Source of the DNA: Porticoccus sp041395745
Lineage (GTDB): Bacteria > Pseudomonadota > Gammaproteobacteria > Pseudomonadales > Porticoccaceae
Length of the DNA stretch: 64,000 nucleotides
Direction: 5' to 3'
Assembly: GCA_041395745.1 (NCBI GenBank)
Contig: JAWKZV010000001.1
Coordinates: 62,001-126,000, forward strand
Of this stretch, positions 1-7,450 are shown piece by piece. The notes under the pieces are model-generated. The model was not told the DNA's origin and made no database searches. It saw only the letters and a program-made list of their open reading frames with translations. A program made the translations under genes and the position numbers. Position 1 is the stretch's first letter. Every line of letters begins with the position of its first letter.

Positions 1-436
1 CTTCCGGGCCGATACTGGTAAAGAACGTAAATATCAGCGGGAATACCACGTAGTAGGCGAAAGCCATGCCTGCGTAAAACAGCATCACGCTGGAGAAAAA
101 GAGTGGAATGACAATAAGCTTTTCCCGGCGGTAGAGACCGGGTGCCATGAAAGCCCAAACCTGGTAAAGAATATAGGGCATAGCGGCAAACAGGGAGACC
201 ACCATAGTCAGCTTGAACGGAGTCAGAAACGGTGAAGCCACATCGGTGGCGATCATGGTGGAGGACTCGGGCAAATGCGCCCGCAACGGTTCGGAGATGT
301 AGAGATACAGGTCGTTGCTGAAGGCAAACAGGCCGGCGAAAATCAGCAGTACCACAACGATGCAGCGCAACAGGCGGTTGCGCAATTCAATGATGTGTTC
401 AATAAACGGCTGGCTATCCAGTGTTTCCTGATTCAT
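1..436 (-). CDS. tatC: Sec-independent protein translocase TatC (partial, C-terminus off window)
   Basis: TatC is the polytopic inner-membrane receptor of the twin-arginine translocase; it binds RR signal peptides of folded proteins and recruits TatA. Only the first 145 codons lie in the window. The N-terminus begins MNQETLDS and runs into the family's IEL-RNRLLR cytoplasmic segment, followed by hydrophobic segments and the aromatic/proline-rich loop typical of TatC (YQVWAFMAPGLY). The ATG at 436 overlaps the tatB stop in an ATGA, so the two are translationally coupled. It is the last visible gene of the tatABC block, itself downstream of hisIE and the ubi genes. Identity is secure; the missing part cannot be judged. 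Confidence 0.95.
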   Translation of the reverse strand, partial: MNQETLDSQPFIEHIIELRNRLLRCIVVVLLIFAGLFAFSNDLYLYISEPLRAHLPESSTMIATDVASPFLTPFKLTMVVSLFAAMPYILYQVWAFMAPGLYRREKLIVIPLFFSSVMLFYAGMAFAYYVVFPLIFTFFTSIGPE

Positions 437-726
437 CGTTCCTGAGAGTCCGTTGTGGAGGTGTCGCTTTTTTGGGGCGGGGTGGTGTCCGGTCTGGACT
501 TGTTCTCTTCCAGCTCTTTCAGGATGTTCTCGTTGTGCAGTTGGCGACGGACCTCATCGAGACCGATCTCATCTTCCAGATCCTGACGTATCTTGCGGTA
601 TTGACGACGGATGCGTCCCAACCAGAGTGCGATAAAGCGCATGGCCGTTGGCAGCCGTTGCGGACCCATGACCACCAACGCGATTACGGCGATAACAACG
701 AGCTCGGCAAAACCTATATCAAACAT
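433..726 (-). CDS. tatB: Sec-independent protein translocase TatB
   Basis: TatB forms the receptor complex with TatC. The 97-residue product has the standard layout: an N-terminal membrane helix (MFDIGFAELVVIAVIALVVM), the GPQRLP hinge, an amphipathic helix and a charged, disordered tail rich in acidic and Thr/Ser residues. The GPQRLP hinge and the Glu in the membrane helix separate it from TatA. It starts 54 bases after the tatA stop and overlaps tatC by four bases. The tail is short compared with enteric TatB (about 170 residues) but similar to many marine gammaproteobacteria. Confidence 0.93.
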   Translation of the reverse strand: MFDIGFAELVVIAVIALVVMGPQRLPTAMRFIALWLGRIRRQYRKIRQDLEDEIGLDEVRRQLHNENILKELEENKSRPDTTPPQKSDTSTTDSQER

Positions 727-780
727 GGGTGTTGTCTGGAAAGGGACACGGGGTGGCGAATCGAACCGGGACTCTCGTTA

Positions 781-1011
781 TTACACATTATCCTTCTGCT
801 TCTGGTCCGTGGATGCTGAATTTTCTGAAGCCACTTCGTCATCTCGGGTGTCTTCAATAGCCTTCTGTTCGGGGGCTTCATCACTCATGGAGTCCTTGAA
901 GCCTTTGACTGCGCTGCCAAGATCAGAACCGATACTTTTGAGTTTCTTGGTCCCGAAAATGAGGGCCACGATCACCAGAATAATCAACAGTTCCTGCCAG
1001 CCAAAACCCAT
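781..1011 (-). CDS. tatA: Sec-independent protein translocase TatA
   Basis: TatA multimerises to form the protein-conducting part of the Tat pathway. The 76-residue protein has one N-terminal membrane helix (WQELLIILVIVALIFGTKKL), the FGTKKL hinge, an amphipathic helix containing GSDLGSAVKGFKDSM, and a polar tail ending in a QKQKDNV segment. Length and motif match TatA/TatE. It follows hisE by 26 bases on the same strand and so probably belongs to the long ubi-his-tat transcript. Confidence 0.94.
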   Translation of the reverse strand: MGFGWQELLIILVIVALIFGTKKLKSIGSDLGSAVKGFKDSMSDEAPEQKAIEDTRDDEVASENSASTDQKQKDNV

Positions 1012-1037
1012 AACGATTTACCCCTGCGTAGAATTGG

Positions 1038-1364
1038 TCAACTCCGGCTGGCTTTTTCTTCCAGCCCGGATAAATTGAAACGGCGCTCGAGTTCGCGAAG
1101 CACCGAATCGGCATTTTCTCCCAAGTGAGAAAGCATCACCAGTGAGTGAAACCACAAATCTGCTGTTTCGTAGATGAGTTTGGATGTGTCTGCACCCTGG
1201 GCGACATCCCGTGCCGCGAGGATGGTTTCCACCGCTTCCTCTCCCACCTTCTCGAGAATCTTGTTAAGCCCCTTGTGATGCAGGCTGGCCACGTAGGATT
1301 CCTCCGGATTGGCTTGCTTGCGGGCTTCCAGCACCTGGGTCAACTTTTCCAGTACATCGCTCAT
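1038..1364 (-). CDS. hisE: Phosphoribosyl-ATP pyrophosphatase HisE
   Basis: HisE carries out the second step of histidine synthesis, hydrolysing PR-ATP to PR-AMP. The start is taken at the ATG at 1364 (MSDVLEKLTQVLE), because the longer reading frame only adds residues that overlap hisI. The protein is 108 residues and has the all-alpha MazG-like signature: KVGEEAVETILAA, then ETADLWFHSLVML with the metal-binding acidic residues. The ATG overlaps the hisI stop by four bases, so the two histidine steps are separate but coupled genes rather than the fused HisIE of enterics. Confidence 0.95.
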   Translation of the reverse strand: MSDVLEKLTQVLEARKQANPEESYVASLHHKGLNKILEKVGEEAVETILAARDVAQGADTSKLIYETADLWFHSLVMLSHLGENADSVLRELERRFNLSGLEEKASRS

Positions 1365-1753
1365 GAATAGATTTCTCCAGGATCTTTCAGCACGGGGTCG
1401 ACGGTGTGCCACTGGCCGTCCTTCAGTACCCGATAAAAACAGGATTCGCGACCGGTGTGGCAGGCGATACCACCCAGTTGTTCCACCTGAAGGACGATGA
1501 CATCGCCGTCGCAGTCGAGGCGGATCTCATTCACTTTCTGGACGTGGCCGGACTCTTCGCCTTTGCGCCACAGTTTGCGACGGGAGCGGGACCAGTACAC
1601 GGCCCGTTGTTCCTGTGCGGTGAGTGACAGGGATTCGCGGTTCATCCAGGCCACCATCAGGATGCGACCGGTGGCGGCGTCCTGTGCCACGGCGGGCAAC
1701 AGGCCGTCTTCATTCCAGGTGATGTCGTCGAGAAAGTCGGTCATGGGCGCCAT
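1361..1753 (-). CDS. hisI: Phosphoribosyl-AMP cyclohydrolase HisI
   Basis: HisI opens the purine ring of PR-AMP, the third histidine step, and works directly after HisE. The 130-residue sequence has the family blocks: LMVAWMN, YWSRSRRKLW, GxxSGH around EESGHVQKV, DCDGDVIVLQVEQ and the zinc-binding CHTGRESCFY. The first Met is at 1753; a second in-frame Met at 1744 (MTDFLDDITW) aligns better with pseudomonad HisI, and no Shine-Dalgarno sequence clearly separates them. It lies between ubiB and hisE, an arrangement common in Pseudomonas-like bacteria. Confidence 0.95.
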   Translation of the reverse strand: MAPMTDFLDDITWNEDGLLPAVAQDAATGRILMVAWMNRESLSLTAQEQRAVYWSRSRRKLWRKGEESGHVQKVNEIRLDCDGDVIVLQVEQLGGIACHTGRESCFYRVLKDGQWHTVDPVLKDPGEIYS

Positions 1754-1808
1754 TATGACAGCTGTCCGGGGATCGGCAATACGGATTTCGGAGTGGTGGG
1801 TACTCGGT

Positions 1809-3419
1809 TCAGCGCAACAGCAGCAACAGGAGGCCGGCGGAGGCGATTACCAGGCTGCCGGTGGGCATCTGTTGCAATTGTTCCAGCCACTGCGGGAAGG
1901 CGCTGCCGAGGCCGACACCCACCATGGCGCCCCCGGTCCAGATGCGCCAGCGGGGTTTGCCGCTCGAGCCCTGCACTGGCGAGGACTTCGCGCTCGCCGG
2001 TTCTTTTGCCTGAAGCCGTTCCAGGGTATGGAAAATCAGCTGGGGCACCTGCGGAAACTGTTCGAGCCACTCGGGGCCGTGGCGTTTCAATTGTTCCACC
2101 AGGGCGTTGGGTTGGAAGCGCTCCTTGAGCCAGCGCTCCAGGAATGGGTGGGCGGTGGCCCACAGATCCAGGTCCGGGTAGAGCTGGCGGCCCAGGCCCT
2201 CGATATTGAGCAGGGTCTTTTGCAGCAGTACCAGCGACGGCTGTACTTCCATGTCGAAGCGCCGGGCGGTGCGGAACAGGCTGACCAGCAACTGGCCGAA
2301 TGAAATATCCCGCAGCGGTCGCTCGAATATGGGTTCGCAGACGGTGCGGATGGCGGCGGTGAACTCACCGATATTGGTGCCCTCGGGCACCCAGCCTGAC
2401 AGCACGTGCAGTTCCGCTACCTGTTGGTAGTCACGGCGGAAAATGGCCAGCAGGTTGCGGGCCAGGTAGTACTGGTCTGCCTCGGTCAGCGTGCCCATGA
2501 TGGCGCAGTCCACCGCCAGGTATTTCGGCTGCTGGGGATTGCTCGGGTCCACGAAGATATTGCCCGGGTGCATGTCGGCGTGGAAGAAATTGTGCTCGAA
2601 CACCTGGGTGAAAAAGATCTCCACGCCCCGTTCCGCCAGCACCTTGAAGTTGGTGTTCTGCTGCTGCAGGGCGATGACGTCGGTCACTGGCACCGCGTAG
2701 ATGCGCTCCATCACCAGCACTTTTTCGTTGGTGTGGGACCAGAACACTTCCGGCACGTAGAGCAGCGGCGAGCGCTCGAAATTGCGGCGCAGCAGCGAGG
2801 CGTTGGCCCCTTCCCGTTGCAGATTCAGCTCGTCAAAAATGGTGTTGCGGTAGTCGCCGACCACCTCGGTCAGTCGCATGCGGCGGCCGTCGACGGTGTT
2901 GGCTTCCAGCCAGCGGGCGATGGTGAACAGTAGTTTGATGTCCTGTTCGATGATTTTCTCGATGCCCGGACGGATCGCCTTGACCACCACCTCGCGGCCG
3001 TTGGGCAGCACCGCGGCGTGCACCTGGGCCACTGAGGCGGACGCCAGTGGTTCCCGGTCGAATTGCAGGAACAGATTGTCGATGCTGTCGCCGAGGGCTT
3101 CCTCGACAATGGCGACAAAGTGATCGCGGTCGAACGGCGGGACGTCGTCCTGCAGTTTGTCCAGTTCGCTGCAGATATCTGCCGGAATCAGGTCCGGGCG
3201 GGTGGAAAGTAGCTGCCCGAACTTGATGAAAATGGGGCCCAGGTCTTCCAGTGCCTGACGCAAACGCACGCCGCGCGGTTCCGAGGGTTCTCCCAGTAGT
3301 CGTGTGCCGGCTAGCAGCAGGCGGGCGCTGCGGGGCAGTTTGTCGACATCGAAAAAGGTATCCAGACGGTAACGGGTCACCGTGCGCAGGATGGTGGCAA
3401 GACGGCGTAGACGGGACAT
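1809..3419 (-). CDS. ubiB: Ubiquinone biosynthesis regulatory protein kinase-like UbiB
   Basis: UbiB is the atypical ABC1/ADCK kinase-like ATPase needed for aerobic ubiquinone synthesis, probably helping extract membrane-bound intermediates. The 536-residue protein shows the KxGQ motif (FIKFGQLLSTRPDLIP), the ATP-binding VVVKAIRPG lysine segment, the catalytic-loop equivalent HADMHPGNIF, and two hydrophobic segments at the C-terminus that anchor it in the inner membrane. Its ATG overlaps the ubiJ stop by one base. Length and order match the usual ubiE-ubiJ-ubiB operon. Confidence 0.95.
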   Translation of the reverse strand: MSRLRRLATILRTVTRYRLDTFFDVDKLPRSARLLLAGTRLLGEPSEPRGVRLRQALEDLGPIFIKFGQLLSTRPDLIPADICSELDKLQDDVPPFDRDHFVAIVEEALGDSIDNLFLQFDREPLASASVAQVHAAVLPNGREVVVKAIRPGIEKIIEQDIKLLFTIARWLEANTVDGRRMRLTEVVGDYRNTIFDELNLQREGANASLLRRNFERSPLLYVPEVFWSHTNEKVLVMERIYAVPVTDVIALQQQNTNFKVLAERGVEIFFTQVFEHNFFHADMHPGNIFVDPSNPQQPKYLAVDCAIMGTLTEADQYYLARNLLAIFRRDYQQVAELHVLSGWVPEGTNIGEFTAAIRTVCEPIFERPLRDISFGQLLVSLFRTARRFDMEVQPSLVLLQKTLLNIEGLGRQLYPDLDLWATAHPFLERWLKERFQPNALVEQLKRHGPEWLEQFPQVPQLIFHTLERLQAKEPASAKSSPVQGSSGKPRWRIWTGGAMVGVGLGSAFPQWLEQLQQMPTGSLVIASAGLLLLLLR

Positions 3420-4081
3420 TAGGGTTGCTCGCTGTCCTGTTGGTCGAGACGGATTTTCAGGCGATTGAGGCGAGCAGCCAGGCGATCGACATCTTCACTG
3501 AGCAGCTGCACTTCGCGGTTGAACTGCTCCGCTTCCGCGCTGCTAGGGGTCAGGCGAACCTCTTCCTGACTGAAGGCTGCGGCAGCGCTGCCGGCTCGTT
3601 CAGTAGCCTGTTTCTGCCACTTGGCCGCACCGCGTAGGGATTCCCCCACCAGATGGGCAGGCACATCGCCGATCAGTTTGGCCAGGGCGCCTTCCCAGTC
3701 CACATCCAGGTTTTTGAGGATCTTGCGGATCTGCCGCAGCAGGTCGTGATCACCACGCACTTCCACGCCGGTGCCGTAGAAAGACACCCGGTCCTCCCCG
3801 TCCACAGCCAGGGATGCCAGGGACAAGGCGGTGCCGCGCAGCGTGGTGTCCGCAATACCCTCGTAGCGGGACATCAGGCTGATGCCCTGCTCGGTGTGGA
3901 TGATATGGAAGGTCAGCGGCGGCAGGGTGCATTCCACGGTCAGCACTTTGCCCGCCAGTTCCGCGATGGCATTGCGGGTGGCGGGGTCGTATTCCAGGGC
4001 GCCGTTGACGGCGGTTTCCACCGCCATCAGAGCGGTGCTGTGCAATGCCGACAGGGGATTCTGTTTGAGAAAATCAAACAT
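3419..4081 (-). CDS. ubiJ: Ubiquinone biosynthesis accessory factor UbiJ (SCP2 domain)
   Basis: UbiJ is a lipid-binding scaffold of the soluble Ubi metabolon. The 220-residue protein begins with an SCP2-type sterol-carrier fold (about residues 15-115, with the ADTTLRGTALSLASL and FYGTGVEVRGD segments) and ends in a helical, coiled-coil-like tail (QFNREVQLLSEDVDRLAARL) as is typical of UbiJ. It sits exactly between ubiE and ubiB with one-base overlaps on both sides, which supports the assignment. Confidence 0.92.
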   Translation of the reverse strand: MFDFLKQNPLSALHSTALMAVETAVNGALEYDPATRNAIAELAGKVLTVECTLPPLTFHIIHTEQGISLMSRYEGIADTTLRGTALSLASLAVDGEDRVSFYGTGVEVRGDHDLLRQIRKILKNLDVDWEGALAKLIGDVPAHLVGESLRGAAKWQKQATERAGSAAAAFSQEEVRLTPSSAEAEQFNREVQLLSEDVDRLAARLNRLKIRLDQQDSEQP

Positions 4082-4830
4082 CAGGGTTTGAAGCCCCGGT
4101 GCAGAGCGACGACTCCGCCAGTCATATTGTGGTATTCGGTGTTCACGAAGCCGGCTTCCGCCATCATCCCCTTGAGGGTTTCCTGGTCGGGGTGCATGCG
4201 GATGGATTCCGCCAGGTACTGGTAACTGTCGGCGTCGTTGGCTACCAGTCTGCCCATGCGCGGCAGGATGTTGAAGGAATAGAAGTCGTAGGCTTTGTTG
4301 AGCAGGCTGTTGACCGGTTTGGAAAACTCCAGCACCAGCAGCCGACCGCCGGGTTTCAGCACCCTCAGCATGGAGCGCAGAGCCAGGTCCTTGTCGGTGA
4401 CGTTGCGCAGACCGAAGGCGATGGTGATGCAGTCGAATGTGTTGTCCGGAAAGGGCAGGTACTGGGCATCTGCCTGGGCGTAGCTGACATTGCCGGCAAT
4501 GCCGTGGTCCATCAGCTTGTCGCGTCCCACCTTGAGCATGGAATCGTTGATGTCCGCTAGCACCACTTCGCCCGTGGGTCCTACCAGTCTTGCGAATTTG
4601 GCAGTCAGGTCACCTGTGCCACCGGCGATGTCCAGCACCCGCTGGCCGGCGCGCACCCCGGATAGTTCAACGGTGTAGCGTTTCCAGAGGCGGTGAATAC
4701 CTCCAGACATCAGGTCATTCATCAGGTCGTACTTGGCTGCCACCGAGTGGAAAACATCGGCCACGCGGGCGGCTTTTTCCTCGACGGGGACTGTCTTGTA
4801 ACCGAAGTGGGTGGTCTTGTTGTCTGTCAT
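4081..4830 (-). CDS. ubiE: Ubiquinone/menaquinone C-methyltransferase UbiE
   Basis: UbiE is the SAM-dependent methyltransferase for the C-methylation of the quinone ring. The 249-residue product has the class I motifs: VLDIAGGTGDLT (SAM-binding motif I), DINDSML, DAQYLPFPDNTFDCITIAFGLRNV, and the C-terminal GGVVALHRGFKP tail characteristic of UbiE/COQ5. It is the first gene of the ubi block; a roughly 120-base gap to the acyltransferase gene upstream is where its promoter should lie. Confidence 0.96.
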   Translation of the reverse strand: MTDNKTTHFGYKTVPVEEKAARVADVFHSVAAKYDLMNDLMSGGIHRLWKRYTVELSGVRAGQRVLDIAGGTGDLTAKFARLVGPTGEVVLADINDSMLKVGRDKLMDHGIAGNVSYAQADAQYLPFPDNTFDCITIAFGLRNVTDKDLALRSMLRVLKPGGRLLVLEFSKPVNSLLNKAYDFYSFNILPRMGRLVANDADSYQYLAESIRMHPDQETLKGMMAEAGFVNTEYHNMTGGVVALHRGFKP

Positions 4831-4949
4831 GGGCCGGTGCCGGATCAGGAAAGGCCGACATTGTACACCGACACCTGCGGAGTGTCCCTCGGCGGGATGA
4901 GAATCAACAGGTTTTCCTGATTGGGATCAACATCGCCGGGCTGCTGGAC

Positions 4950-6659
4950 CTAGCCGATATAGCGTTCCCGTTTGGAGGATTTGAGCCGCGCGAGGTCGAC
5001 GATGATCAGCCCGTCCACGCAGTTGGCAAAGGCCGGATCGATGTTGAAGCCGGCGAACTGCACGCCGCCCAGTTCACAGACCTCGGTGTACTGTTTGAAC
5101 AGGGTGGGAACGCTCAGGTTCATGTGGGCCAGTTCGCTTTTCAACTGGGCGAATTCCGCTTTCTGGTCCTTGCCGGGGAATTTCTCCTGTAGTTCTTCCA
5201 GCCGCTCTGGGTTGATGCGATAGGGCAGGATGGGCTCTGCCAGTTTCTGCAGGCTGGGGTAGTGGCGACTGTAAAAGTACACCAGCATTTCCATGGCCCA
5301 TTCCGGATAGCTGTTGCTCAGGGTCACCGGTCCGAACAGAAAGCGGTAGTGGGGATTCTTGCGCAGGAAGGCACCGATGCCGTACCACAGATAGTCGAGG
5401 CTGCGTCGGCCCCAGTACTTGGGTTGGACGAAGCTGCGACCCAGCTCCAGACCGCGTTCCAGGTACGGCTTCATGGAGCGGGAATACTGGAACAGTTCGG
5501 TGGAGTAGAGGTGGCCATTGCCCATGTTGTCTAGGCAGACAGTGGCGTCACAAAACCGGTAGGCCCCGGCGATTTCCAGTTCCTGCTCGTCCCACAGAAG
5601 CAGGTGGAAGTAGTGCTGGTCATAGCCGTCGATATCCCGGCGGCTGCCGGTGCCTTCCCCCACGGCGCGGAAGGCGATTTCCCGCAGCCGGCCCACTTCG
5701 CGCATGATCAGGGAGTCTGGCTGGTAGCGGTACAGGTAAATTTGCATTCCGTCGCCGGTTTCACCGAGCAGCTCGCACTGTTTCACTTCCTCGCGCAGCA
5801 GGGCGCGGTTCTCCGGGTGGGCGATGGCGCTGACGGTGGGGAAGATGCACTTTTTGTCCTGGCCGATGCGGTACAGGTGGCGTTTGAACAGCTTTGTTTT
5901 TTCCCGCAGCGGTACATTGATTCGCTGGTAGCTGTCATAGCTGATCGGCTCGCCGATGCGGATATCCACGCAATTGCGGGCCTGCTTGAACATTTCTCGC
6001 ACCAGCAGAAGGGTCGAAAGGGGTTTGGCCAGCAGGGAGACACTGTAGAACAGTGCTGAATTTCGGCCGTCCACGAATACCGGCAGTACTGGCGCCTTGC
6101 CGTTGATGGCCATGCGCAGGAAGCCGCTGCGCCAGTCACCGTCGCGGATACCCTGGGGGACGAAGCGGGACACTTCGCCCGCCGGAAAAATGATGACCGC
6201 GCCGTCCCGGTCCAGGTGTTCGCGAATGGCGTTGAGATTCTGGCGGGTGGTGTTGCCACCCATGTTGTCCACCGGCAACAGCAGGTTGTGCAGCGGCTTG
6301 ATGGTGAACAGCAGCTCGTTGGCCACCACTTTGACGTCCGGGCGGGTTTCCCGCACCAGTTTGAGTAGAGCCAAGCCGTCCAGGGAACCGATCGGGTGGT
6401 TGGCGATGATGACTACCCGGCCGTGGGCGGGAATGCGGTGGCGCTCGTGATCGCGCACGGTGTAGCGGAAGTCGAAGTAGTCCAGTACCTGTTCGACGAA
6501 GTCGAAGCCGTGAAGGTGGGGGTAGTCCTGTTCGAATTGCTGGAAGCTCTGCTCCCGAAACAGCATCCTCAATACCCGGATGATCGGGCGCACCAATTTG
6601 GGGTGGCGTTGGTAAAACCCGGGGTAGCGGTCCTGGATAAAGTGTTCGACGTTCAACAT
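4950..6659 (-). CDS. Two-domain acyltransferase, OlsF-like (PlsC-type plus GNAT-type)
   Basis: The 569-residue protein joins a PlsC/OlsA-like O-acyltransferase half (residues about 1-270) to a hemolysin/OlsB-like N-acyltransferase half (about 290-500). The first half has an ANHPIGSLDG block, giving H88 and D94 with five residues between them rather than the usual four, and a FPAGEVSRF block at about 158-166. The second half has the GNAT-like features LREIAFRAVGEGTGSRRDID, WGRRSLDYLWYGIGAFLRKNP and GPVTLSNSYPEW. The same order is known from OlsF, which makes ornithine lipids alone, so synthesis of an aminolipid in the inner membrane is likely. The substrate is inferred, not shown. It is monocistronic and upstream of ubiE. 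Confidence 0.8.
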   Translation of the reverse strand: MLNVEHFIQDRYPGFYQRHPKLVRPIIRVLRMLFREQSFQQFEQDYPHLHGFDFVEQVLDYFDFRYTVRDHERHRIPAHGRVVIIANHPIGSLDGLALLKLVRETRPDVKVVANELLFTIKPLHNLLLPVDNMGGNTTRQNLNAIREHLDRDGAVIIFPAGEVSRFVPQGIRDGDWRSGFLRMAINGKAPVLPVFVDGRNSALFYSVSLLAKPLSTLLLVREMFKQARNCVDIRIGEPISYDSYQRINVPLREKTKLFKRHLYRIGQDKKCIFPTVSAIAHPENRALLREEVKQCELLGETGDGMQIYLYRYQPDSLIMREVGRLREIAFRAVGEGTGSRRDIDGYDQHYFHLLLWDEQELEIAGAYRFCDATVCLDNMGNGHLYSTELFQYSRSMKPYLERGLELGRSFVQPKYWGRRSLDYLWYGIGAFLRKNPHYRFLFGPVTLSNSYPEWAMEMLVYFYSRHYPSLQKLAEPILPYRINPERLEELQEKFPGKDQKAEFAQLKSELAHMNLSVPTLFKQYTEVCELGGVQFAGFNIDPAFANCVDGLIIVDLARLKSSKRERYIG

Positions 6660-6775
6660 GGCTTCGGTTGCTCCTTTTACCGCCAGCCTATAACCGTTTT
6701 GTGACAGCTTTTTGATTGCTTGATGTCAGAAATGTGTCAGCCGATCGTCCCTGAGGGTCGGCTATGGGAATGTCA

Positions 6776-6961
6776 TTACTCCTCGAAAAATACTGCCTGG
6801 CCCTTGCCGCTTTTCTTGGCCTTGTACATTGCCGGGTCGGCGGTGCTTATGAGGTTGTCGATGGAAGTTCTGGGGTTGAGGTCGATGAAGCGGATGCCGA
6901 AGCTGGTGCTGATCTTGGGTTTCACGCCGCCAAACAGGCAGGGTTTGTCGGTCAGATTTTT
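6776..6961 (-). pseudogene. Remnant of a GGDEF (diguanylate cyclase) domain C-terminus
   Basis: Reading the minus strand in one frame from 6961 to the TAA at 6776-6778 gives about 61 codons that match the end of a GGDEF domain: a STSFGIRF strand, then DNLISTADPAMYKAKKSGKG and a short tail. The GGDEF signature itself, all upstream domains and any start codon are absent; the frame hits a stop at 6977-6979, which is the terminator codon of the GFA gene. The piece is therefore a stub left by a deletion or recombination that fused the GFA gene to the tail of a cyclase gene. It should be non-functional. Confidence 0.7.
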
Positions 6962-6976
6962 ACTCCTGGTAAGGTT

Positions 6977-7393
6977 TCAAAGAGCCAGCGCAGGAGGCAG
7001 TTTGTCGTACTGGGGAACTCCGTCGGGAAAGACCGCCCACTGCGGTGCCTCGGAGCGGTAAATCACCATTTTCGGGGCGAATGGAATGTCTCCGCGCACT
7101 GTCCCGGCGGCGACGGTATAGAAGTTGCCAACGCAGACTTCCACACACATGGTGGTGCCACAATTGCCACAGAACAGATGATTCATGTTTTGTCCGGAAT
7201 CTCCGGTGCGGGTGAACCGTTGCGGCTCCCCTCTGGTGAACTCGAGCCTGTCCAGGGGTACCCAGAGCCCGAACCACTTATCGGTTCCGGTGTGGCGCTG
7301 GCAGGCACTGCAGTAACAGAACACCTGGTTCAGCGGTTCTCCTTCAAAACGGTATTCTACGGCTCCGCAGCCACAGCCCCCTTGATAGGTCAT
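6977..7393 (-). CDS. GFA/CENP-V family zinc-binding protein
   Basis: The 138-residue protein has the cysteine pattern of the glutathione-dependent formaldehyde-activating enzyme (GFA) fold: GGCGCGAVEYRF at the N-terminus, CYCSACQRHTG near residue 27, and FCGNCGTTMC near residue 75, giving two zinc sites. Most bacterial members have no proven role and many are not formaldehyde enzymes, so only the family is asserted. It stands between the P-type ATPase gene and the GGDEF remnant. Confidence 0.85.
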   Translation of the reverse strand: MTYQGGCGCGAVEYRFEGEPLNQVFCYCSACQRHTGTDKWFGLWVPLDRLEFTRGEPQRFTRTGDSGQNMNHLFCGNCGTTMCVEVCVGNFYTVAAGTVRGDIPFAPKMVIYRSEAPQWAVFPDGVPQYDKLPPALAL

Positions 7394-7450
7394 CGGTTCT
7401 CTCTCGTATTATTGTTATGAATCAATCCTAGCTCTATTGCCCTGGCAGGG

